A DNA stretch of 18,122 bases, taken from NCBI GenBank assembly GCA_910578745.1, contig CAJTSN010000022.1:4295-22416 (forward strand). Direction: 5' to 3'. This document shows positions 7,329-13,138 of the stretch, one piece after another. Under the pieces are notes generated by a model. The model did no database searches, was not told the DNA's origin, and worked only from the letters and a program-made list of their open reading frames with translations. The DNA is from an uncultured Bacilli bacterium (lineage in GTDB: Bacteria > Bacillota_I > Bacilli_A > RF39 > UBA660). The position numbers and the translations under genes are program-made. The first letter of the stretch is position 1. Each line of letters starts with the position of its first letter.

Positions 7329-8003
7329 CTATTCTGAAACTTTGACCATAGCTGGTCGAATTACTTTGTCTTTCAACATATAACCTTTTCTTAATACATC
7401 GACAACCATTCCTGTTTCTATTCCTTCAACTTTCTCGGTTAAAACCGCTTGATGGTATGTAGCGTCAAAAGGTTTATTGACTCCATCGATTGGTCTAATT
7501 TCAAACTTTTCTAATATAGAAAGTAAATTGCCATAAAGTAGTTTGAAACCTTCTAAAAATTTAGACACTTCATCTTGTAAATTTGTATCGTCCATTTTAA
7601 TAGCACTTTCTAAATTATCAATTACAGGAAGCATTTCTAGTACCAATTCTTCATTTGCATACTTCATGATTCTAGAAGTTTCCTCTTCTTTTCGATGACG
7701 ATAATTAATCATTTCTGCTTTTTCTCTTAGAAGTCGATCCTCTAAATCACTAATTTTTTCGTAAGCTTCCTTTAGTTTATCTTCTGGTTTTTCTTTTTTA
7801 TGTTTTTTTTCTTTTTTTCCCTTTTTGTTTTCCTCTTGCTCAGAACAATCTGTCTTTTTTTTTGTTTCTTCCTCTATGTCATTCTCTTTACAAGAGCAAT
7901 GTTCCTCACATGCACAATCATTTTCACAAGTACATGTTTCCTTGCAACAATCTTCTTGCTTACAAGAGCAAGTTTCTTCTACTTTTTTTTCTTTTTCTTC
8001 CAT
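7329..8003 (-). CDS. grpE: Nucleotide exchange factor GrpE with cysteine-rich N-terminus
   Basis: GrpE releases ADP from DnaK and acts as a thermosensor in the chaperone cycle. The conserved part is normal: a long coiled coil (about 75-120, including the family stretch REKAEMINYRHRKEEE), a four-helix region with LEMLPVIDNLESAI, and the C-terminal beta-wing ending RPAMVKVSE. The first 55 residues are exceptional. Cysteines occur at 12, 14, 19, 20, 24, 26, 30, 32, 36, 38 and 53, mostly as CxC pairs, with His35, interspersed with Glu and Lys. This resembles a small metallothionein and could bind metal or sense redox state; that is inference. A Lys/Glu-rich linker follows. The ATG at 8003 has GGGAGG 5 nt upstream and lies 10 nt after the hrcA stop; an upstream in-frame start at 8036 would overlap hrcA and lacks family support. 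Total length is 224 residues. Confidence 0.97.
   Translation of the reverse strand: MEEKEKKVEETCSCKQEDCCKETCTCENDCACEEHCSCKENDIEEETKKKTDCSEQEENKKGKKEKKHKKEKPEDKLKEAYEKISDLEDRLLREKAEMINYRHRKEEETSRIMKYANEELVLEMLPVIDNLESAIKMDDTNLQDEVSKFLEGFKLLYGNLLSILEKFEIRPIDGVNKPFDATYHQAVLTEKVEGIETGMVVDVLRKGYMLKDKVIRPAMVKVSE
7890..7970 (-). other. Coding segment for the ten-cysteine cluster of GrpE
   Basis: Codons 12-38 of grpE carry five Cys pairs: CSC, CC, CTC, CAC and CSC, separated by 3-4 mainly acidic or basic residues. The 11-base coding string TGCTCTTGTAA (CSCK) occurs at both ends of the segment, 72 nt apart, which points to growth by internal duplication. Confidence 0.85.
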
Positions 8004-8013
8004 AAGTCCTCCC

Positions 8014-8988
8014 TCATTCCTCCAAGTTGTCAACAATATACTGTAGTAAAGCCGCTACACGGTCATATTCCATTCTTTTTGGTCCAATTACAGCAATCGT
8101 CCCTTCTTCTCCATTCGATTTATATCTCGATTTTACAATAGAAACGTCTGGATCAAATTCGGATTCCCCACCAATATAGATATTAATTCCATTTTCTTTT
8201 TCTTTAATGGTTTTGATAAAATCTCTATCTTCAAATTTATCCAAAATATGCTTTATTTTATCAACATCATCAAAATTTTTAATAATGTTATTTCTTCCAG
8301 CCATATGGACATTTGGGGTATCTGTAACATCATTCATAAATTCACAAAAAGCTTCAAATATCTTCTTTTGATAATCTACACTTTCTTGAATGATTGGCTT
8401 TACTTCTAATTCTAGTTTGGTATGTACTTCTTCAAGTGGCGTTCCAACGATATACTTATTAATTAAATCAATGGTTCTTTTGATTTCAAAAATATCCACT
8501 TTTTCCTCAAAGAATACAGTTCTATTTTCTACATGTCCTGTATTCGTAACCACAATCGCAGCTGCACTCGTATCACTCACAGGAATTGCTTCTACCTTTG
8601 TAATGAAATTTTCATGGGAGGCTCTCCCTAATGAAATAATGGTACAATTCGTAAGTTCAGAAATAAGCTCTAAACTTTTAGAGATCGTATCGGTTAAAGC
8701 GACCTTCTTTGTACGAAAAATCTCATCAAATTTCATAACAGCGTCTTTCGTCAACGCTTTTGGTTCCATCAAATGATTTACATAATATCGATAGCCTTCT
8801 TCGCTTGGAACTCGTCCTGATGAAACATGTGTCTTCTCAAGCAACCCTAGTTCTTCTAAATCATTCATATCACTTCGAATCGTTGCGCTTGAACAACCTA
8901 AGATTCCACAAATTGCCTTGCTACCTACAGGCGTATTATAGTCTTCTATAATCATTTTTAAAATTGCCTTTTGTCTTTCACTTAGCAA
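8014..8988 (-). CDS. hrcA: Heat-inducible transcription repressor HrcA
   Basis: HrcA binds CIRCE operators and represses class I heat-shock genes; GroEL activity normally keeps it folded. The N-terminus LSERQKAILKMIIEDY and the winged-helix segment SSATIRSDMNDLEELGLLEKTHVSSGRVPSEEGYRYYV match HrcA closely, and the C-terminal GAF-like domain ends in the typical RVAALLQYIVDNL. Length is 324 residues. The frame extends to a GTG at 9009, but I prefer the TTG at 8988: AGAGGTGA lies 5 nt upstream, and the protein then begins MLSERQ, aligned with the MLTNRQ start of B. subtilis HrcA. It is the first gene of hrcA-grpE-dnaK-pepF-dnaJ and lies behind two CIRCE elements, so it should repress itself. Confidence 0.97.
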   Translation of the reverse strand: MLSERQKAILKMIIEDYNTPVGSKAICGILGCSSATIRSDMNDLEELGLLEKTHVSSGRVPSEEGYRYYVNHLMEPKALTKDAVMKFDEIFRTKKVALTDTISKSLELISELTNCTIISLGRASHENFITKVEAIPVSDTSAAAIVVTNTGHVENRTVFFEEKVDIFEIKRTIDLINKYIVGTPLEEVHTKLELEVKPIIQESVDYQKKIFEAFCEFMNDVTDTPNVHMAGRNNIIKNFDDVDKIKHILDKFEDRDFIKTIKEKENGINIYIGGESEFDPDVSIVKSRYKSNGEEGTIAVIGPKRMEYDRVAALLQYIVDNLEE

Positions 8989-9002
8989 TGAGATCACCTC
9001 TT

Positions 9003-9029
9003 TTAGCACTCTTCCATCAGTACTGCTAT
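9003..9029. promoter_or_regulatory. Second CIRCE operator (imperfect), in the hrcA leader
   Basis: On the minus strand the half-site ATAGCAGTA, a 9-nt spacer and a perfect GAGTGCTAA fit the CIRCE consensus TTAGCACTC-N9-GAGTGCTAA. The right half is exact and the left half matches 6 of 9. It covers the expected transcript start and ends next to the hrcA ribosome site. Confidence 0.72.
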
Positions 9030-9030
9030 C

Positions 9031-9059
9031 ATTGTACCTCTTCTTTTTAGCATTGTCAA
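9031..9059 (-). promoter_or_regulatory. Sigma-A promoter of the hrcA heat-shock operon
   Basis: A consensus TTGACA (9054-9059), a 17-bp spacer and TACAAT (9031-9036) lie on the minus strand, 42 bp upstream of the hrcA start codon. The -35 box lies inside the first CIRCE element. The predicted start, near 9024, lies inside the second. Confidence 0.9.
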
Positions 9060-9073
9060 GTGATGAGTGCTAA
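9047..9073. promoter_or_regulatory. First CIRCE operator, overlapping the -35 box
   Basis: On the minus strand a perfect TTAGCACTC (9073-9065), a 9-nt spacer and CAATGCTAA (9055-9047) form a CIRCE inverted repeat. One half is exact and the other matches 7 of 9. The promoter -35 TTGACA straddles the spacer and the weaker half-site, so HrcA binding should block RNA polymerase. Confidence 0.88.
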
Positions 9074-9103
9074 AAAATAAAATAATGTTTGTCATTATTT
9101 TAT
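9072..9103 (-). terminator. AU-rich intrinsic terminator after sigE
   Basis: On the minus strand an 11-bp, nearly all A-T stem (9093-9103 with 9077-9087) encloses a 5-nt loop and runs into a T-tract (9072-9077). It separates sigE from the hrcA promoter, and its T-tract abuts the first CIRCE element. Confidence 0.65.
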
Positions 9104-9124
9104 GATTTCTTTTTTCTTTTTTAT

Positions 9125-9817
9125 TCAATTTTCAACCAATTGTTTGATTCGTTTGATGACTTTTTTTTCAATTCTAGATATATAGGATTGGCTAATTCCT
9201 AAATAATCTGCTACTTCTTTTTGGGTCATTTCCTCTTTTCCATAAAGTCCATAACGCATCGTCATGATTTCTTTATCGCGCGTATTTAATTTACTAATTT
9301 CCATATGAAGAAGCTTCTTTTCTGTTTCTTCTTCTAAGTGTTTTGTTACAATATCCTCTTCGGTTCCTAAAATGTCCTCTAAACGTAATTCGTTTCCTTC
9401 TGCATCGTAACTCAAACTATCTTCCAAACTGATCTCTGTTTTTCTCCTTTTGTTTTTGCGCAAATACATTAAAATCTCATTATCAATACATCTAGAAGCA
9501 TAAGTAGCTAGTTTAATATTCTTATCTGTCTTATAAGTATTAATTCCCTTAATAAGGCCTATCGTTCCAATACTCACTAAATCTTCTAAGTCAATGTTTG
9601 TATTTTCATATTTCTTAGCTAAAAAAACAACTAAGCGAATATTATGTTCAATCAGTTTTTCTCTTGCTAAGATATCTCCATCCATCGATTTTAAGACAAG
9701 TTCTAATTCTTCTTCCTTTTTGAGTGGTTCTGGAAGTTTATCACTACTTCCAATAAAGAAGATGTTATTTTCTTCTTTAAAGAATTGTTTTAAAAATACA
9801 ATAATTTTTCTTAACAT
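9125..9817 (-). CDS. sigE: Mother-cell sporulation sigma factor SigE (pro-form)
   Basis: Sigma-E drives early mother-cell gene expression in sporulation. It is made as an inactive precursor tethered to the membrane by an N-terminal pro-sequence. The 230-residue protein begins with the amphipathic, basic stretch MLRKIIVFLKQFFKE, followed by IFFIGSSDKLPEPL, which corresponds to the SpoIIGA cleavage region in B. subtilis. Region 2 has LVSIGTIGLIKGINTY and IKLATYASRCIDNEILMYLR, and region 4 has an HTH with QKEVADYLGISQSYISRIEKK; all are close to B. subtilis SigE. The ATG at 9817 has GGAGG 6 nt upstream and lies one base after the spoIIGA stop (TAA-A-ATG). An upstream frame start at 9844 lacks support. 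sigG, which follows sigE in B. subtilis, is absent; hrcA follows here. Confidence 0.96.
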   Translation of the reverse strand: MLRKIIVFLKQFFKEENNIFFIGSSDKLPEPLKKEEELELVLKSMDGDILAREKLIEHNIRLVVFLAKKYENTNIDLEDLVSIGTIGLIKGINTYKTDKNIKLATYASRCIDNEILMYLRKNKRRKTEISLEDSLSYDAEGNELRLEDILGTEEDIVTKHLEEETEKKLLHMEISKLNTRDKEIMTMRYGLYGKEEMTQKEVADYLGISQSYISRIEKKVIKRIKQLVEN

Positions 9818-9818
9818 T

Positions 9819-10595
9819 TTATCCCTCCAATACTTTCTTTCCAATAATACAATCTACACCTTCCATCTGAATACGAGTTGGTGAAATTCCAAGAAGAATT
9901 TTTCTTTTTTCTTCTCCATTTATTTTGATTTTTTCTACTTCAAAACATTTAAGATAAGCTGTATTTTCAATGGTACGAAAAGGGACAAGCATATAATTTT
10001 CCTCAAGTACCTTCTCAAGTTCATTCATAATAATGATTGGTCTATCTAAAGAGTCTGTTAATCGATTTCCTGTATCTAGAAAAGCGGTTTTCTTTAATAT
10101 TTGTCCATTTTTTAATGTGATTTCTACCTCATATAAATCGGTATACTTTATCTTATACGACTTCATCTCCTTACTATAAGTATATAATATAAAAGGAGTT
10201 ATCATGAGTAAAATAAACACGTTTATACTAAATCCATTATGATAAAATAAAATTCCTTCCTGTTTATAGCTAAACTGTACATTTATAAAGTAAAGAGCTC
10301 CTCCCATTACAATACTCACTAAATATAAATACGCCATATTTTTGATAAAGTATCTCTTATTTCGATACGAAAAAGCAATGAGAACCATAAAAATACTGAG
10401 GATAACCTTCAAAAGAAATAACGTAAATGAGTTAAGAGGAAGAAAAAGCATAAAAATACTAAGTCCTCCAAAAAGAGCGGCTAAAAGAAGTCGATAAAAT
10501 TTTACAGTTCTTTTCAGTATCTTTTTAACGGCATAAAGAAGAAAAAAATCAAAACCAAAGTTCAAGAAAAAAATTAGGTCTAAATAGAGTTTCAT
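9819..10595 (-). CDS. spoIIGA: Sporulation sigma-E processing peptidase SpoIIGA
   Basis: SpoIIGA is a membrane-embedded aspartic protease at the sporulation septum that removes the pro-sequence of sigma-E. The 258-residue protein starts MKLYLDLIFFLNFGFDFFLL and has about five hydrophobic segments through residue 140. A cytoplasmic protease domain follows, with the catalytic DTG at 174-176 in AFLDTGNRLTD and a C-terminal IGKKVL. The catalytic Asp is in the same place as in the B. subtilis protein, which acts as a dimer with one Asp per subunit. The ATG has GGTGATTGA upstream. It is translationally coupled to sigE. Its promoter should need Spo0A; a TATAAT at 10611-10616 and a partial 0A box at 10637-10643 are candidates. 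Confidence 0.94.
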   Translation of the reverse strand: MKLYLDLIFFLNFGFDFFLLYAVKKILKRTVKFYRLLLAALFGGLSIFMLFLPLNSFTLFLLKVILSIFMVLIAFSYRNKRYFIKNMAYLYLVSIVMGGALYFINVQFSYKQEGILFYHNGFSINVFILLMITPFILYTYSKEMKSYKIKYTDLYEVEITLKNGQILKKTAFLDTGNRLTDSLDRPIIIMNELEKVLEENYMLVPFRTIENTAYLKCFEVEKIKINGEEKRKILLGISPTRIQMEGVDCIIGKKVLEG

Positions 10596-10610
10596 TCAAT
10601 CACCACAACC

Positions 10611-10643
10611 ATTATAAAAAAAAGACAAGGATAAACTTGTCGC
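10611..10643 (-). promoter_or_regulatory. Candidate spoIIGA promoter with partial Spo0A box
   Basis: A minus-strand TATAAT at 10611-10616 lies 15 nt before the spoIIGA ATG. No good -35 is seen at normal spacing, which recalls the Spo0A-dependent spoIIG promoter of Bacillus. Plus-strand TTGTCGC at 10637-10643 shares five of seven bases with the 0A box TGTCGAA. The short leader and the overlap with the yqeY terminator make this tentative. Confidence 0.3.
10616..10641 (-). terminator. Intrinsic terminator of rpsU-yqeY
   Basis: On the minus strand GACAAG pairs with CTTGTC across a 6-nt loop (10624-10641) and is followed by eight Ts (10623-10616). It lies 94 nt after the yqeY stop. The stretch between (10642-10734) is AT-rich and I see no gene in it. 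Confidence 0.75.
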
Positions 10644-10734
10644 TTTTTTTCTTCTTTTTTAATTTTTCAATTTATCTACTACATCATTTGTTTCTTAATG
10701 CATTATAATATCGGTTATTAAATGATTATTTCTT

Positions 10735-11175
10735 TTATTTTTGAATTTTTTCTCTTACAATTTTACTAACTGTACTCATATCCGCTCTTCCTTTTAAAAG
10801 TGGCATCAATTTTCCCATCACTTTCCCCATATCAGAAGGAACAGTCGGTTTTACTTCTTCGAATATTTTAGTAATAAGGTCACTCACTTCTTCCTCAGAC
10901 AAAGGCTCTGGCATATAGGTCTTTAATATATCTATTTCTTTACTTGTCTGCTCAATTAAATCAGTTCGACTTGCTTTTTCAAACTCTACAATTGATTCTC
11001 TTCTCGTTTTAATTTGTTTTGAAAGTATTTCAATCACTTCATCATCATTTAATTCTCTTTTTGTATTTAATTCTTCCATCTGTATAGCGGATTTCACCAT
11101 ACGAATAACAGATAGTTTTAATTTATCTTGTGCCTTCATAGCTTCTTTTAAATCTTCTAATATTTGATTTCGCAT
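10735..11175 (-). CDS. yqeY: GatB/YqeY domain protein
   Basis: This is a small, all-helical cytoplasmic protein of 146 residues. It is related to the C-terminal tRNA-binding tail of the GatB subunit of tRNA amidotransferase. Its precise role is not settled; a link to tRNA or translation is inferred from the domain. The family stretches are MRNQILEDLKEAMKAQDK, LSVIRMVKSAIQ, EIDILKTYMPEPLSEEE and VMGKLMPLLKGRADM. The ATG has a strong AAGGAGGAG upstream. It follows rpsU after 37 nt, across a weak hairpin, as in Bacillus where the two genes are also adjacent. Confidence 0.93.
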   Translation of the reverse strand: MRNQILEDLKEAMKAQDKLKLSVIRMVKSAIQMEELNTKRELNDDEVIEILSKQIKTRRESIVEFEKASRTDLIEQTSKEIDILKTYMPEPLSEEEVSDLITKIFEEVKPTVPSDMGKVMGKLMPLLKGRADMSTVSKIVREKIQK

Positions 11176-11193
11176 TTTCTCCTCCTTATAAGC

Positions 11194-11214
11194 AAAAAGA
11201 GTCCCATGACTCCT
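11194..11214 (-). terminator. Weak terminator or attenuator between rpsU and yqeY
   Basis: On the minus strand AGGAGTC and GACTCTT form a 7-bp stem (one G-U pair) around ATGG and lead into a short T-run. It begins inside the rpsU stop codon. It probably lowers yqeY expression relative to the ribosomal protein without blocking it. Confidence 0.5.
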
Positions 11215-11407
11215 AATATCTTTCGCGATTTCTTTTTCTAACGTTTTTTGTGTTTTCCTTTTTCTCTAATCTTCTTTTCGCACCAGGTTTTAGATATCCA
11301 TCCATTCTTTCACGAACTTTTTTTGAGGAACCATCTTTTGCATTTCTTTGTTTCAATGTTCTTAAGGCACCATCTACATTTCCGTTTTTGACAACTACTG
11401 TAGCCAT
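11213..11407 (-). CDS. rpsU: 30S ribosomal protein S21
   Basis: S21 is a small basic protein of the 30S subunit near the anti-Shine-Dalgarno region. The protein has 64 residues, slightly longer than the B. subtilis one, and matches the family: KNGNVDGALRTLKQR, then KKVRERMDGYLKPG, and a Lys/Arg-rich tail (RRLEKKENTKNVRKRNRERY). The ATG has GGGAGGGATTATCG upstream. Its own sigma-A promoter is at 11438-11466, and the insertion sequence ends only 28 bp upstream of that promoter, leaving it intact. Confidence 0.97.
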   Translation of the reverse strand: MATVVVKNGNVDGALRTLKQRNAKDGSSKKVRERMDGYLKPGAKRRLEKKENTKNVRKRNRERY

Positions 11408-11437
11408 CGATAATCCCTCCCTTCTAATACTGTATGT

Positions 11438-11466
11438 ATTATAGCATTGTTCTTTATTGATTACAA
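11438..11466 (-). promoter_or_regulatory. Sigma-A promoter of rpsU-yqeY
   Basis: TTGTAA (11461-11466), a 17-bp spacer and a perfect TATAAT (11438-11443) lie on the minus strand, giving a leader of about 24-25 nt. Confidence 0.8.
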
Positions 11467-11494
11467 GCAGATTTCTCCAAATTTGTATGATTTT

Positions 11495-11518
11495 TGTGAC
11501 TTTTAAGTAAAAATGTCC
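11495..11518. repeat. Left terminal inverted repeat of the IS
   Basis: This end starts TGTGACTTTTAAGT and ends AAAAATGTCC. It is identical to the reverse complement of 13115-13138. It also serves as the outermost of three similar motifs on this side. Confidence 0.93.
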
Positions 11519-11534
11519 TAATTGAATATATTGG

Positions 11535-11555
11535 TTTTTAAGTGAAAATGTCCTA
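11535..11555. repeat. Internal motif copy L2 of the IS left end
   Basis: TTAAGTGAAAATGTCCTA lies in the same orientation as the terminal repeat, with its GTCC core 35 bp inward. It is a likely second transposase-binding site. Confidence 0.7.
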
Positions 11556-11593
11556 TTAAAAATTAAAAACTTTTAAAGAAGAAAATATCGTCG

Positions 11594-11614
11594 CTTTTAA
11601 ATGAAAATGTCCTA
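11594..11614. repeat. Internal motif copy L3 of the IS left end
   Basis: CTTTTAAATGAAAATGTCC plus TA lies in the same orientation, with its GTCC core 59 bp inward from L2, just before the transposase terminator. Confidence 0.7.
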
Positions 11615-11617
11615 TAT

Positions 11618-11654
11618 AAAAAAGAAGTAATTTAGGTATATTTACTTCTTTTTT
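11618..11654 (-). terminator. Intrinsic terminator after the transposase gene
   Basis: A 13-bp perfect stem, AAAAAAGAAGTAA with TTACTTCTTTTTT, surrounds an 11-nt loop and ends in Ts. It overlaps the transposase stop codon. Symmetric A and T runs make it plausible in both directions, and it would insulate rpsU from transposase transcription. Confidence 0.85.
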
Positions 11655-12987
11655 AATGACCGTTTTTCCAAGGATGATTACTTGAGGGTTTATGTCCAAT
11701 ATGCCTTTTATCATATTCTACTTTTTCATACTTTTTAGGTTCTGGTTTTTCAATTTTAAATAAAGAATGTAATTCATTATTTATGATACATAATAACTTT
11801 TTATCATAAGTATTTACTACTATGCATCCTGTTCCTTTAGTAAAAGACATTACTTCTCCTGTTTCATCATCAATTGGTAGATAGTATTTACTGAAATATT
11901 TAATGGATGAAGCATTATCTATAATTCTTTTTGTTCTTATTGAAATAATAATATTTAACTCTTCTGGACTATAAGTATTTTCTTGCATTACATTTTTATC
12001 TGGATTTATATCATAAGAAAATCTTTCATTCATTTTCGATATAAATATTTCGTTTAAATATTTATTTGCTTCTTCCATAGTTGTTATATGATTATGATTT
12101 AATTCAGCTTTTAATCTTCCTTTAAATGTGCCATTTTCTCTTTCTACATTTGGTTTAAATAATGGATTACTATTACATACCAAATGGATATCTAAATCCT
12201 CACATATTCTTTTAAATTGAGTTACATTAAGTTTTGATTTAGAACTTCTAGCGTTATTTACTGAAAAAGAACTTCTCTTATCTGTTTTTATCTTTTGTGG
12301 TAGTCCATAAAGTAAAATAATATTCATTAAAAGTATCATATAGGATTCTGTTGTTTCTTCTTTACTAAACCAGCCATATAACACTTTCTTTGTTGCTTTA
12401 TCTACTGCTAGATGTAATGCAGTTTCAATATTACTAAACCATATCCAAAAAGCTGCATCCATCTGGACTTCTTCTCCAAAAGAATAATGTAGTGTGGATC
12501 TTCTGATATGTTTTTCTATTTCTTCTTTTTGTCTTTGTTCAAATACTTGTTTTTGCTCTGCTGATATGGTTTGTTCTTTTATTGCATTTTTCATCCTTTC
12601 ATTATATACTTTAACTGTTTTATGTTGAGCAAGAGGAGAGATGATTTCGTTATTTTGAAATATAGTATTCATAGCTGAAAAAGAAATACCAAATTTCATT
12701 CCTTGTTCTTCATAAAAATGAGTAAAGTTATAATCTGCATACTCATTGATGTAAGTATCAACTATTTTCTCTTTAATTTCAGTTGATACTTTTTTGTTGC
12801 TCACTTTACCACGATTTTTATGAATAAATCCTTCTTTTCCTTCTTTGTTATAAACAACAACTAATCTTCTAACTTGTCTATCTGATATTTCCAGTTTCAA
12901 TGATGCTTGTTTTTGAGTAATTTCTTTATTTATAACTTGTTCAATCACTTTAATTTTTTGCTTTTCTTTCTCGTTTAATTCTAACAT
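11653..12987 (-). CDS. DDE transposase, ISNCY/IS1202-like
   Basis: The protein catalyses cut or copy transposition of the surrounding element. It has 444 residues from the ATG at 12987, which has AGGAGG 8 nt upstream; a longer frame to 13032 is unsupported. Residues 20-47 form a helix-turn-helix (QKQASLKLEISDRQVRRLVV) of the kind that binds terminal repeats. The retroviral-integrase-type core shows Asp177 (VQMDAAFWIW), Asp236 (KIKTDKRSSFSVN) and Glu282 (PNVERENGTFKGRL). The order TDKRSSF, TQFKRICEDLDIHLVC and VERENGTFKGRL resembles the SDKHSVF, TQF...LDIEL and VER..QTLQDRL blocks I recall from ISNCY transposases. The C-terminal 100 residues look like the family's target-DNA domain. Coding is more A/T-biased than the neighbours. 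The reading frame is intact. Confidence 0.88.
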   Translation of the reverse strand: MLELNEKEKQKIKVIEQVINKEITQKQASLKLEISDRQVRRLVVVYNKEGKEGFIHKNRGKVSNKKVSTEIKEKIVDTYINEYADYNFTHFYEEQGMKFGISFSAMNTIFQNNEIISPLAQHKTVKVYNERMKNAIKEQTISAEQKQVFEQRQKEEIEKHIRRSTLHYSFGEEVQMDAAFWIWFSNIETALHLAVDKATKKVLYGWFSKEETTESYMILLMNIILLYGLPQKIKTDKRSSFSVNNARSSKSKLNVTQFKRICEDLDIHLVCNSNPLFKPNVERENGTFKGRLKAELNHNHITTMEEANKYLNEIFISKMNERFSYDINPDKNVMQENTYSPEELNIIISIRTKRIIDNASSIKYFSKYYLPIDDETGEVMSFTKGTGCIVVNTYDKKLLCIINNELHSLFKIEKPEPKKYEKVEYDKRHIGHKPSSNHPWKNGH

Positions 12988-13014
12988 AATAATTTCCTCC
13001 TTTCTGAAGAAAAT

Positions 13015-13041
13015 ATTATAGGACATTTTCACTTGATAACC
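13015..13041 (-). promoter_or_regulatory. Transposase promoter overlapping motif copy R3
   Basis: A perfect TATAAT lies at 13015-13020 on the minus strand, about 28 bp before the transposase ATG; the -35 region is poor (TGGTTA at 16 bp). The spacer and the flanking base contain the motif AAGTGAAAATGTCC (ending at 13021), so transposase bound there should repress its own gene. Confidence 0.55.
13021..13038. repeat. Internal motif copy R3 of the IS right end
   Basis: Read on the minus strand this is ATCAAGTGAAAATGTCC, the innermost of three copies on the right. Its core lies 61 bp inward from R2. Confidence 0.65.
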
Positions 13042-13080
13042 ACTTAAAAAAGTAACCGTAAATTGTAGTTACTTTTCTTT

Positions 13081-13101
13081 AGGACATTTTTATTTGTAAA
13101 C
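13081..13101. repeat. Internal motif copy R2 of the IS right end
   Basis: On the minus strand GTTTACAAATAAAAATGTCC plus T has its core 33 bp inward from the terminal repeat. It is the most divergent copy upstream of the conserved AAAAATGTCC. Confidence 0.65.
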
Positions 13102-13114
13102 ATTTTTTTAAAGC

Positions 13115-13138
13115 GGACATTTTTACTTAAAAGTCACA
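13115..13138. repeat. Right terminal inverted repeat of the IS
   Basis: This starts GGACATTTTTACTT and ends AAAAGTCACA, a perfect 24-bp inverted match to 11495-11518. Its last base joins directly to the A-run that is the T-tract of the recA terminator. Confidence 0.93.

Larger units (their letters stand above)
11495..13138 (-). mobile_element. Complete ISNCY/IS1202-like insertion sequence, 1644 bp
   Basis: The element is bounded by 24-bp perfect terminal inverted repeats (11495-11518 and 13115-13138) that begin TGTGAC and end GTCACA. Flanking A/T bases extend the match to 28 bp. It contains one DDE transposase gene on the minus strand with its own promoter and terminator. Three copies of a motif with core AAAATGTCC lie at each end. 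It sits between the recA terminator T-tract and the rpsU promoter. I find no target-site duplication in the roughly 30 bp on either side, although IS1202-type elements are known for long ones. It could be a mobile intact copy; there is no frameshift. Confidence 0.88.

Noticed and set aside
7800..8141. Phe-rich plus-strand frame opposite grpE/hrcA
   Set aside because: Its composition is the complement of the Lys/Glu-rich grpE linker; there is no ribosome site, and it runs opposite to two well-supported genes.
10642..10734. Possible gene remnant encoding TNDVVDKLKN before a stop
   Set aside because: Only about ten codons are open on the minus strand and no family match comes to mind; probably chance in AT-rich DNA.
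11461..11494. Long target-site duplication flanking the IS
   Set aside because: Comparing about 30 bases left of 11495 with those right of 13138 shows only T-rich versus A-rich sequence, not a direct repeat.
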